DNA of 20,808 nucleotides from Phallusia fumigata (Eukaryota > Chordata > Ascidiacea > Phlebobranchia > Ascidiidae), in assembly GCA_008931825.1 (NCBI GenBank), contig QXVZ01026554.1, forward strand, positions 1 to 20,808. Reading direction: 5' to 3'. Under the pieces are notes generated by a model. It had not been told where the DNA came from, did not search any database, and saw only the letters and a list, made by a program, of their open reading frames with translations. The position numbers and the translations under genes were made by a program. The first letter of the stretch is position 1. Each line of letters starts with the position of its first letter. This document shows positions 1 through 7,134 of this stretch, one piece after another.

Positions 1-28
1 AGGTTGGATCGGAATCGCCAGAGAAACT
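1..28 (+). CDS. Coiled-coil gene, partial exon at window edge
   Basis: The sequence reads VGSESPEK from base 3 and ends in CT before a gtaagt donor at 29. CT plus the first T of the next exon makes Leu, so the phase agrees with exon 101-220. The exon is short and truncated on the left, so support is mostly from the donor and phase. Confidence 0.5.
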
Positions 29-2256
29 GTAAGTTATTTTGGCGAATTGTTTTAGGTTGAATCAACTAAAACCTTTACTTTCGTGTTTTGACCTCGTCAG
101 TGGCAATCTGAAGCAGCAGAATACGTTGATGGTGGAGGAAGTCCAACTTCTTATGGAACAACTAGAAATGATGCAGAAACAAGCAAAGGATATGCACGTA
201 AAGCACGTTGACGAAGGCAGGTTATGTTTGCTGCAATCGTGGCGTTTTAAACATAAAATTTTAATTTTATATTAGCTTTGTATAAATTCACGACATTTAA
301 AATCTAAATATGTGATAATGCTTTAATGTTAAAAACAAAGGTTGGAAGTTTTAAATTTTTTACAGAAAGAAGAAAAATTTAAACCGAAATTATTCAAAAA
401 ATTTTCACCCAAAATACGAAAAGTGCAGTAAAGAACCGATATCTTACCTTCAAAGCAAATGTACTCAACTAGTACCTTACCGTTTTAACTAAAACAAACA
501 ATTTTCGCTGCAAAATTTTTCATCCATACTTTTCTTTTACCAAACAGTGGCAAGACTTTCAAAGCGCCTCGCCTTTACCGATGCAGAACTGGAACAAGCC
601 GAAAAAGACCGAAAGTCGCTCAAAGACGAGCTGACGAATTTGCAGGAAAATTTCGACAAACTGAAAATCGAAAGTTGTGAGAAAATCCCGGCCCGAGATC
701 ACGTGGCCGCGTTGACCCGATGCAAAAGGTAAGCATTTAAAATCACTGGTTTTCCACCTTTTTTAGTTCGTCACCGCCATATTCANAATCCCGGCCCGAG
801 ATCACGTGGCCGCGTTGACCCGATGCAAAAGGTAAGCATTTAAAATCACTGGTTTTCCACCTTTTTTAGTTCGTCACCGCCATATTCAAAATCTTAAGTT
901 TGTAAGGGGCCACGTGATGTAGTTTTTGTCAAACAATAACATCCCAGGAGATAACATCTGAACAAACTTACCGTCATTGCGTGAACGATTTAAACTGTTC
1001 GCATATGGCTGTTGTTGCATGAAAACATTAAAAAAAGAATAATGCAAGAAAACTTAGCGTTCATGACTTAAGAACGTTACCAAATTTGAACTTTGTTTCT
1101 TACAGGGAAGTTGAAGACCTCAATGAGCAACACATTAAGGAACTCAAAGAAATGCTTATTAAGCTGAAGGTAACAAAATGTCACAACATCTTATTTAATT
1201 TAAGTGCAGGTATCAGTTTTACGTAACTTTGTGACGTGTAACCTGGGCGTAAGTATTAAAATGAAAAAAAATTCAACTCTTTCACTCGTTACTAGGAAGC
1301 ACATAAGGAGAAGAGCGAGCTGTCCCTGAGAGGAGCTGAGCAAACAGCTGAGATTAAAAAGATGGAAGGAGAATTGGATGCACAGAAAGCGGGGAGAATG
1401 TAAGTAGTTTCAAATAAACCCAGAAGTTTCGGACCCAATTTTAGGCAGGATAGGCTGCAAAAAATATAAACGTTTTAACCTTAATTGTGTTTTCGAGTCT
1501 TTTTCAACGTTATTAATTATACGAAAAACGTTTAATTTTGCACTTGATGTAGATCAGTGGTTCACAAACTTTTGAAAATTATTTGCATAAGGGTCCCCTT
1601 GCAATTTTTTGGACGACAGACCACCACGAACTAGAACTAACTTCACTCGATTACAAGTCAGCAATGCCTTGTTAGTGCCACAATCACGTCAATTATTTCT
1701 TGTGATATATCACAAAGCAGTATTGCGCGGTGGTGCCACAAAGGACGCTATTAACGCTACACAAGATAAGCAGAAAAGAATATTTCAGTAATCACGCGAT
1801 ATACAATCGACTGGGAGAGACTGAAGAGGTTTTGTGGTCCTCCTAAAATCGCTTTACGTACCGCAAGGGACCGTAAACCCCACGAACTACTAATATACAG
1901 TGTCTGATTGTCAGGAAAACAATTTTAGATCCTTTTAAGGGCTAGTGTCAACACTCTACGAGAACCCGTCTGCCAAAACTTGACGTTCAAACTTCAAACT
2001 GTTTTTATCCGAAACTCCTCGCAGGAAGCTGAATGCCGAGATCGAGCAACTTCGCGCTGGTCTCGAAGCAGCCGAGCGCCGTGAGATGGAATGTCAGCTT
2101 CATCTTGCAAACGTCATCAGGGTGGCCGAGCGGGCCAGTTGCGAAAGGGCCACGATCGCTTCCGTGGCCGAACGCGAACAAAAGTCGGCGCACCGAGCTC
2201 TGCGCCAATCGATGAGGGAAAAATGGGAACTTGGTAAAATGGAGCAAACACTTAAG
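1..2256 (+). CDS. Coiled-coil protein, 5'-truncated gene (six exons)
   Basis: I do not recognise this gene. Six exons (1-28, 101-220, 555-728, 1106-1169, 1296-1399, 2025-2256) join in one reading frame of about 240 codons, and every junction keeps phase with GT-AG introns. The product is almost entirely charged heptad-like helix rich in E, K, Q and L (for example LEQAEKDRKSLKDELTNLQE and KKMEGELDAQK), typical of centrosomal, ciliary or cytoskeletal coiled-coil proteins. No catalytic motif, signal peptide or membrane segment is visible. The start codon lies left of the window, and the 3' end runs into the gap at 2273. The exon at 555-728 is partly repeated across the gap at 786. Neighbour RGS22 is a cilium/sperm-associated family, but that link is only suggestive. 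Coding status is fairly sure; identity is unknown. Confidence 0.75.
101..220 (+). CDS. Coiled-coil gene exon
   Basis: Acceptor gacctcgtcag precedes 101 and a gttatg donor follows 220. The exon encodes Gln/Met/Glu-rich helix (VEEVQLLMEQLEMMQKQAKD), a clear coiled coil. It ends with AG, completed by A at 555 to give Arg. Confidence 0.75.
555..728 (+). CDS. Coiled-coil gene exon
   Basis: Start 555 uses the acceptor ggcaag rather than the nearby cag at 545-547, because only 555 keeps the frame from the previous exon; the 547 choice hits a stop. It encodes LSKRLAFTDAELEQAEKDRK and ends ...ALTRCK plus AG before gtaagc. The last 45 bases are repeated at 787-831 after the gap. Confidence 0.8.
786..786. 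other. Assembly gaps (single N) marking contig joins
   Basis: Ns occur at 786, 2273, 4734, 7041, 14312, 18137 and 19984. Each coincides with a break in collinearity or a repeated flank, so each is a scaffold join of unknown or negative length, not an ambiguous base. Confidence 0.85.
787..831 (+). CDS. Repeat of the end of the preceding exon, after gap
   Basis: This is identical to 684-728, including the gtaagc donor. It is the same exon seen again because two overlapping contigs were placed end to end with one N between them. It should not be counted as an extra exon. Confidence 0.85.
1106..1169 (+). CDS. Coiled-coil gene exon
   Basis: Strong acceptor ctttgtttcttacag and donor gtaaca. AG+G joins to Arg, then EVEDLNEQHIKELKEMLIKL, a heptad-like helix. 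It ends in phase 0. Confidence 0.8.
1296..1399 (+). CDS. Coiled-coil gene exon
   Basis: Acceptor gttactag, donor gtaagt. It encodes EAHKEKSELSLRGAEQTAEI and then KKMEGELDAQKAGR, ending in AT, which is completed by G of the next exon to give Met. Confidence 0.8.
1555..1893. mobile_element. hAT-like short inverted-repeat element, copy 1
   Basis: Begins cagtggttcacaaactttt and ends with a decayed complement (cacgaactactaa). The interior aligns with 3559-3896 (for example cactcgatta, atcacaaagcag, gcggtggtgcca). No open reading frame, so it is non-autonomous. It lies in the last intron of the coiled-coil gene. Confidence 0.6.
2025..2256 (+). CDS. Coiled-coil gene exon, long Ala/Glu/Arg helix
   Basis: Acceptor actcctcgcag, donor gttggg. 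It encodes 77 residues beginning KLNAEIEQLRAGLEAAERRE and ending GKMEQTLK. The GC content is higher than in flanking introns, as expected for coding sequence. The intron after it is interrupted by the gap at 2273, so downstream exons may be missing. Confidence 0.85.
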
Positions 2257-2348
2257 GTTGGGATGTTTACTGNAAATTCCTTCCGCCTATTGGATGCTTT
2301 TGTAATGCCCACTTATACCCTTTTAGCATTTTCTGTCTCTCACTGTAG

Positions 2349-2531
2349 TTACCTGCCGACAATTTAACATTATCGTTTCGGCCAAGATCTGGAGTCACCG
2401 ACTACAGATCACTGTATCCGCCGCTGTGTCAAGATAAAACGCTTAGCATGTCTCGTTTCTTTTTTCTACCGCGCCTGAGATTATGTGCTATTTTCTTAAG
2501 ACCTGTGACTCGCCGTAAAGTTACTGTATAG
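2349..2531 (+). CDS. Possible last exon of the coiled-coil gene
   Basis: A very good acceptor (ttctgtctctcactgtag) is followed by 60 open codons, LPADNLTLSFRPRSGV onward, to TAG at 2529-2531. This agrees with the phase-0 end of exon 2025-2256. The peptide does not look like coiled coil and resembles no family I know, and the gap at 2273 could hide exons. Treat it as tentative; the stretch could equally be untranslated. Confidence 0.3.
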   Translation, partial: LPADNLTLSFRPRSGVTDYRSLYPPLCQDKTLSMSRFFFLPRLRLCAIFLRPVTRRKVTV

Positions 2532-3367
2532 TCTTCGTTTGTACTATCACTGTACAATGCGTAGGCAAGCTTACGATATAGGTAATTTTCGACTGTTTAT
2601 TGCGCCGCTGTGGGTTCTGAAAAAGTACTTTCCACTCATTTTAGCACGTCACGTGATTTTACGCATCATTGCACATATTTTGCACCGCGCCCCGTTAATG
2701 CAATCATCGATGTTTTTATGTTCGTTCTCGTTTTGTACTGTCATCGATAATTTTGTAACGCAAACAGTTTCATTTTACTTCATTGAGCAGCCAAAGCTAT
2801 TGCTTCGGCAAAAAGTTTGCCACCACCGCCAAAAAAAATCTTGGTTTAAAGCAGTGACAACCTTGCTATCCAGTTTCTATATTCGTGGTAAAAATCTCCC
2901 CAAAACGATTCCTTATCGATTTTGCCAATCCACAAAAAACTTTTCTGCACTGAGCAATATGTGAAACTCTTTTAATGTCAAGTTGTGAATCCACACATCA
3001 ACAACGTCACTAATTTATCGCGTATGTCATGTCTCGTTACAGTCCTGTGCCCGTTTCTGTGTCACTCAAGACCAAATCGTTACTGCGTTTTTTCGCCTAA
3101 AAACCTGTCGCTTCAAAGAGATTTTTGTACTCGCCGTTCCGCGTACTTTTACGGTTCCTATACACGTACGATAAGCACCAAAAAATCCGAACCACCAACG
3201 TACAACTTTTTTATCCTGCGGCAAAGCCGTCCTGAACGAATTTCACTGTAAAACTTACTGAAACAGATTTCGTCAAAAGAGTTGGTCAAATGCTTACTGT
3301 TCTCATATAATGCAGTACGTGTCACTGTACGATTTTCTATCGTCTTCATATTGTGTAGTTAAATAAA
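2532..3367 (+). other. UTR-like non-coding stretch ending in a poly(A) signal
   Basis: About 835 bases without a convincing exon. Open stretches on this strand (about 2539-2964 and 2985-3251) have no splice or start context and an unstructured composition, so I read them as chance. The canonical AATAAA at 3362-3367 makes a 3' UTR of the left-hand gene the simplest reading. Confidence 0.4.
3362..3367 (+). promoter_or_regulatory. Candidate polyadenylation signal AATAAA
   Basis: A canonical hexamer on the same strand as the coiled-coil gene, upstream of the convergent gene whose stop is at 4052. No transcript evidence is available. Confidence 0.4.
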
Positions 3368-4051
3368 TCCATCCTGCTTGCATGATTCGAGTAAAAATAA
3401 GACAAAAATAGCTGAGGTATATTCAGAGTTTACCAGGAGGGCAAAACGTTATTTTTGAGGTTGTTAAACAATTCGGAGATCCTAAGTGTGATAATAAATT
3501 CCTGAAAAAAAGACCCTCCCACGAGATCACGCGCTTGCGTGGTATAAGCCTTGTTTTTCAGTCGATTTCAAACTTTTTAAAATAATTTACATAACGGTCC
3601 CAACTTAATAACATGCGATCCCATTAAAAATTAACAAAAATTCAATTCACTCGATTAAAATTCAGCAATGATTTGTGTATGCCACGTTTGCGTCCATTGT
3701 TACTTGTCATATTACAAAGCAGCATTGCACGGCGGTGCCATACCGGCGCAATCAAAGCTGCACATGAACAATACATTCAGAATGTATCTGTATTTCCGCT
3801 ATAAATCATAGACAAAGAGAACTAAATACCTATCACGAACCTAAAATCAATTTACGGATCTCTAGGGGTCCGCGGACCTCTCTTTTAGAACCACTGTCTT
3901 ACACAGTTACAGAGCTTCTAAGATGATACACATTACAACGTAACCAAAATGTACAACATTGCACCTAAACATTTCTAGGCTGCCCCAAATCGGAGTCAAA
4001 AAACTTTGCTTCGGGCGGAAACTCGAAAATCATGTTGTAAAAAATAAAACG
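3368..4051. other. Intergenic region between two convergent genes
   Basis: No exon is visible on either strand. It contains a hAT-like short repeat (3559-3896) and otherwise AT-rich unique sequence. I saw no clear AATAAA for the minus-strand gene ending at 4052. Confidence 0.5.
3559..3896. mobile_element. hAT-like short inverted-repeat element, copy 2
   Basis: Starts cagtcgatttcaaactttt and ends cttttagaaccactg, an inverted match to CAGTGGTTCT. The interior is related to 1555-1893. No 8-bp target duplication is obvious. Confidence 0.6.
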
Positions 4052-4160
4052 TCAGTTCTCAATTAAATCGCATTTGACACGGAAGCCCCTCTTCCGCTCG
4101 TCGAGGTCAATCAACTTCGGATCGGAACCTTCTCGAATCACGTTCACCACTTTTGCTCCC
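4052..4160 (-). CDS. Unrecognised gene, terminal exon with stop
   Basis: 36 codons including TGA, after a good pyrimidine-rich acceptor. GC content drops sharply after the stop, consistent with the end of coding sequence. Confidence 0.72.
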
Positions 4161-4733
4161 CTGCGCAGGAAAACTGTCTGTACTGTACGCTAGAAGTCTT
4201 TTCTACCACTGCCAAACTGAGCGCCTTGTCTGGCACCTACCCCGGCATTGCGTTTGTATTCAGTTCCTGCCTGCCCTTACCCTCTGTTATAACTTTGTAC
4301 TACATCGTCTTAACTTATACTATACATGCAATTTTCTACTATCTTTGAAAACAAAAATTGCCTGATAATAATAACCCAATCATGTTTTTACCATTCATGA
4401 AGTTAGGTTTTAAAAGCATTTTAGGTGGTTTGGTATCAATATTTAAATTGGGTGGTGTAAGAGACGTGATTGTCTATACCCACAAAATAAGAGACAACAA
4501 CAGAGTATGTTCGAAATAACGCAGAACGACCAGGTGTTTCACTGGGTGAAATAAAAAGTGCGGAGGTAAAAGGTAAATTCGGCGTACCTGGTCCACACGT
4601 TCATCATCAACTGTTCGTCATCTTCACTTTCTGGGCTTCCGAAGCGATCCACGAGTCTCCTCCGGGGAGGAAGGATCAACTTCAGGCCGTTCTCCAGGGT
4701 GAAGTGGAGAGTAGGAGGATCGCTGTCTGTTAT
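4052..4733 (-). CDS. C-terminal two exons of an unrecognised protein
   Basis: I do not recognise this product. Exon 4588-4733 (cut by the gap at 4734) encodes 48 codons including HFTLENGLKLILPPRRRLVD and an acidic SPESEDDEQLMM, ending ACC AG before gtacgc. The terminal exon 4052-4160 follows the acceptor ttttcctgcgcag. AG+G gives Arg, then GAKVVNVIREGSDPKLIDLD, ERKRGFRVKCDLIEN and TGA at 4052-4054. Splice sites, phase and codon character all support real coding sequence. The intron (4161-4587) holds nothing else. If the contig 4735-7040 is misplaced, these exons lie directly downstream of RGS22 on the same strand. They could then be its true 3' exons or a separate gene. Confidence 0.7.
4588..4733 (-). 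CDS. Unrecognised gene, penultimate exon (truncated by gap)
   Basis: Open from the gap in one frame, ending at a gtacgc donor. It carries a basic PPRRR patch followed by the acidic SPESEDDE stretch. The 5' boundary is lost in the gap. Confidence 0.7.
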
Positions 4734-4734
4734 N

Positions 4735-4875
4735 CTCAACTTTTCGCTGGAATTGAGACCAGGTTTCAGGGAAGATTGAATCGTTGTACAGATTTTTTGT
4801 CGCAGCGACGAGGCTGGTGACGTCATCTTTGCGTAGTTCGTCGAACTCGTAGAACACGCGTCGCAAAGCTTCCAA
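4735..4875 (-). CDS. RGS22: RGS22 exon 7, second copy, 3'-truncated by gap
   Basis: Matches 13329-13469 with TSLVAAT for TTLVAAT and SQFQ for SHFQ. It ends at the N at 4734, three bases before the expected donor. Confidence 0.8.
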
Positions 4876-5165
4876 CTGCGAGCATGGGACAAATTTAACC
4901 TATTTTGCAACGCCAGAAGGACAACCGCGAAGCGACTGGTGAATCTACCAGATAATAAAAACGTGAATTTTTCCACATTTTTTGCGAGTAGATTCTAACT
5001 CACTGTTCTTTTTATTTGAGTGGGACGCCGTAGAATAGGCCTGAAGGTTTAACGCAACATATATTGTTTATTTCCATCAATGAACTAACTTGCTGTCCTG
5101 ATGGTGTGTATCCTTTTCACGCATTGTATAACATCAACAAAGATCATAAAAGAACTTTATCTTAC

Positions 5166-5503
5166 TTCTTTGGTCATCTCAACAGAAGTGAACTTGAAGT
5201 ACGACAAACGCATCTTTTCGATCCGCCTCCAAAGGTCTAAAACCCGCGGAGTTGCCGTCACCGATTCACCGCCGACGTCGCCCTGACCGGCCCGGTCTAC
5301 GTCACGTCCCAGGTACTTCCGAAACGGAAAGCCGGCTGGCTCGTCGGACGCTAAAACTTCTGAAAACTCAAGGCCTTGTTCCACTCTCCGCAAATACTCG
5401 TCCTTTACAGCTGTACAGTGTTCGGAGCCAATTGAGCCGGATGCTTTGTCATCAAATTGTGACGTAGCTGATGCAGAGGTACACGAGGTGTCGTAATCAC
5501 TTG
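5166..5503 (-). CDS. RGS22: RGS22 exon 6, second copy
   Basis: Same 338 bp as 13763-14100. Differences include Ala for Pro (HCTAVKDEY against HCTPVKDEY) and synonymous changes. Confidence 0.8.
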
Positions 5504-5650
5504 CTGAAACAAAAATGACAAAGGGTTGTCGGTATCTTCCGTAATTTCAAGAAATATTTTGGTACGTATAACGTATACAAACTCTATGTGACAAGTGTCA
5601 GATGAATTCATCTTCTACTTTATCATTAGATAGTAAACTGTGTAAGTGTT

Positions 5651-5930
5651 TGCTGGTCGTGTGGTTAGCGCAACTGTTCTGTGTTCGTAAGGTTGCAGGT
5701 TTAAAATCTGTCTCGGTGACTTGTCAAGAAACTTAACTGCTCCAACCCAGTGGAACCCGATGGGTTGACCCAAATCGAAGTCAGCAACTTCAAAAATTCG
5801 AAAATATCAAATAAAATATGACCCAACGGAACTGAAATAAGCCAGATATCTCGACTGTGGACTCATTGCGAGCACAACGAATTTAAGCGTTGCTCCTCCC
5901 CCGAGGATAAAAATGAAACAAAAAAAACAA
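5651..5930 (+). mobile_element. tRNA-derived SINE
   Basis: The head tgctggtcgtgtggttagcg resembles a tRNA 5' half with an A-box-like GTGGTTAGCG. A decayed B box (aggttgcaggtttaaaatc) follows. A tRNA-unrelated body ends in an A-rich tail (gaaacaaaaaaaacaa). It sits in RGS22 intron 5 in the second copy. A Ciona composite SINE of the Cics-1 type is possible, but I cannot compare sequences. Confidence 0.65.
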
Positions 5931-6113
5931 GTCCGATGAGGCAAAAATTATCTTCTGATGCTTAAACCCTGAACGTTAAAAGACACATTTCTGTTTTGTT
6001 TTTCAAAATTGTACGAAATTTGTACATTTAATATTTACCAATCGATCATCAGTTTTCCGCAAGCAATTATTAGGTTTAATTAATAGGTTTAGAAATTAGT
6101 TCTTGGATGTTAC

Positions 6114-6213
6114 CTGGGTCAGAGCTCGTAACATCTTCGGATACAATGGAAACGGCAGTTTGGGACGGTAGGCATGGCAACGAGCACGATGATGCTTTTG
6201 ATTGGTCTGGGAC
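6114..6213 (-). CDS. RGS22: RGS22 exon 5, second copy
   Basis: Same 100 bp, same splice sites and coding content as 14875-14974, with scattered SNPs. Confidence 0.75.
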
Positions 6214-6370
6214 CTGCCAAATTTGATGTTTTAGTGAGAGACATGAATAGGCAGCACATTGAAGGGTGTAAAAAAGTGGCGTAGACAAGGAATTCGAAAT
6301 ATTGTACTACCTGTTTTTGGCGGAAAGAAAGTAGACTTGGAAATTCGTTAATGTGTTTAAATGTTTAGGT

Positions 6371-6605
6371 CTCAACTGAGGAAATTTTGTGAAAAAAATG
6401 TTAAAATATCATTCCAAAGCCAATGCTAATAACTGTAGTAATGAATATTAGAGCCTTAAAAGTTTTATCAATTGAATGACCAAAGTTTTTGACCTTAACT
6501 GATACACTTCTAAATATAGTATTCACAAACTAAATTTCCGATGGGGAATATGGCTTTGAATATCAGTTAAAGGGATGCTTGGAACAGAAAGGTTGAAAAC
6601 CACTG
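6371..6605. mobile_element. hAT-like short element in RGS22 intron 4 (second copy)
   Basis: Right end ggttgaaaaccactg is the CAGTGGTT terminal repeat; the left end is degraded. The same insertion occurs at 15140-15382, as expected for alleles. Confidence 0.5.
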
Positions 6606-6681
6606 GTTTAGTTTTTGCAACTTTAAACCCAATACATAACTTACCAACAACTCCATATCACTTGAAATTATGTTTACTCAC

Positions 6682-7040
6682 AATTGGCTCAACACTGCCC
6701 ACTCGCGAGCGCTTCTGCGGGGATCTTCTCGGGCTCGGCATGGCAACCTCGCTCTTGCTCCTCCTCGCAGGATCCCGGGATTCGGGAAAGACGTTGGATG
6801 CGGTGTGATGCTGGATGACATTGCTGGGGGACATTGACTTCTGGTGGAAACGAGCCAACAGATCCTCCTCTATAGCATCATTAAACTGGATGAGACTCTT
6901 CGCTTCTCCCGTGCCACAGCCGTCCGTCGGCGTCACGTCCAGAATGTCCATGTCGGATTGCGTCATTTCCACGTTCCACAGTTGCACGTCAGTGGAACGT
7001 CGTCCTGTGACGTCAGACCTATCTGAGCTGTATTCGGTCG
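6682..7040 (-). CDS. RGS22: RGS22 exon 4, third copy, 5'-truncated by gap
   Basis: Corresponds to 15451-15809, with the same donor gtgagtaaac. Two visible amino-acid changes against the other copy: DVTPTDGCG here, DVTLTDGSG there. It starts at the N at 7041. Confidence 0.8.
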
Positions 7041-7097
7041 NCTCTTCCTGTCTGTATCTAAAGTTTGAGAATCGGCGGTTAAAATTGCTTTCCAAAC

Positions 7098-7134
7098 TCA
7101 TTTGGGGTGACTGTTCTTTGCCAGTGTCTGTTTT
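7098..7134 (-). CDS. RGS22: RGS22 exon 20, possible terminal exon
   Basis: Joining AT of exon 19 to this acceptor (ctggttttcag) gives I, KQTLAKNSHPK and TGA at 7098-7100. The human protein runs about 90 residues further. The other frame of the same stretch (7042-7134) is open to the gap for 31 codons and looks protein-like (EQSPQMSLESNFNRRFSNF), but it is out of phase with exon 19. Either the protein really ends here, or a sequencing error or missed small exon hides a longer C-terminus. Confidence 0.4.

Larger units (their letters stand above)
684..888. repeat. Perfect 102-bp repeat across the gap at 786
   Basis: 684-785 and 787-888 are identical, with one N between them. The repeat covers part of an exon and its donor. 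This is the signature of two overlapping contigs not merged. Confidence 0.9.
4735..7040. repeat. Contig repeating 13326-15809 (probable second haplotype)
   Basis: The whole contig is collinear with 13326-15809, covering RGS22 exons 7 to 4 and their introns. Exons differ by a few SNPs; introns differ more, with small indels. Contig edges coincide with Ns. It interrupts the expected order between 4733 and 7042. Confidence 0.85.

Noticed and set aside
2539..2964. A 141-codon plus-strand open frame as a separate gene
   Set aside because: It has no ATG at its start, no splice context and no recognisable pattern. In this much AT-rich DNA one such frame is expected by chance.
4539..4976. A 145-codon minus-strand open frame across the N at 4734
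   Set aside because: Its left part is the unrecognised gene's exon and its right part is a wrong frame of RGS22 exon 7, so the joined frame has no biological meaning.
5651..5725. A functional tRNA gene
   Set aside because: The A-box half is tRNA-like but the B box is decayed and no acceptor stem closes; an A-rich tail and a related copy with a (CAAA)n tail mark it as a SINE.
6658..7101. A minus-strand open frame running across the N at 7041 that seems to fuse SNFNRRFSNF... to RGS22 exon 4
   Set aside because: The fusion exists only because an N was read through. The two sides belong to different contigs: one is the end of RGS22, the other is exon 4 of a second copy.
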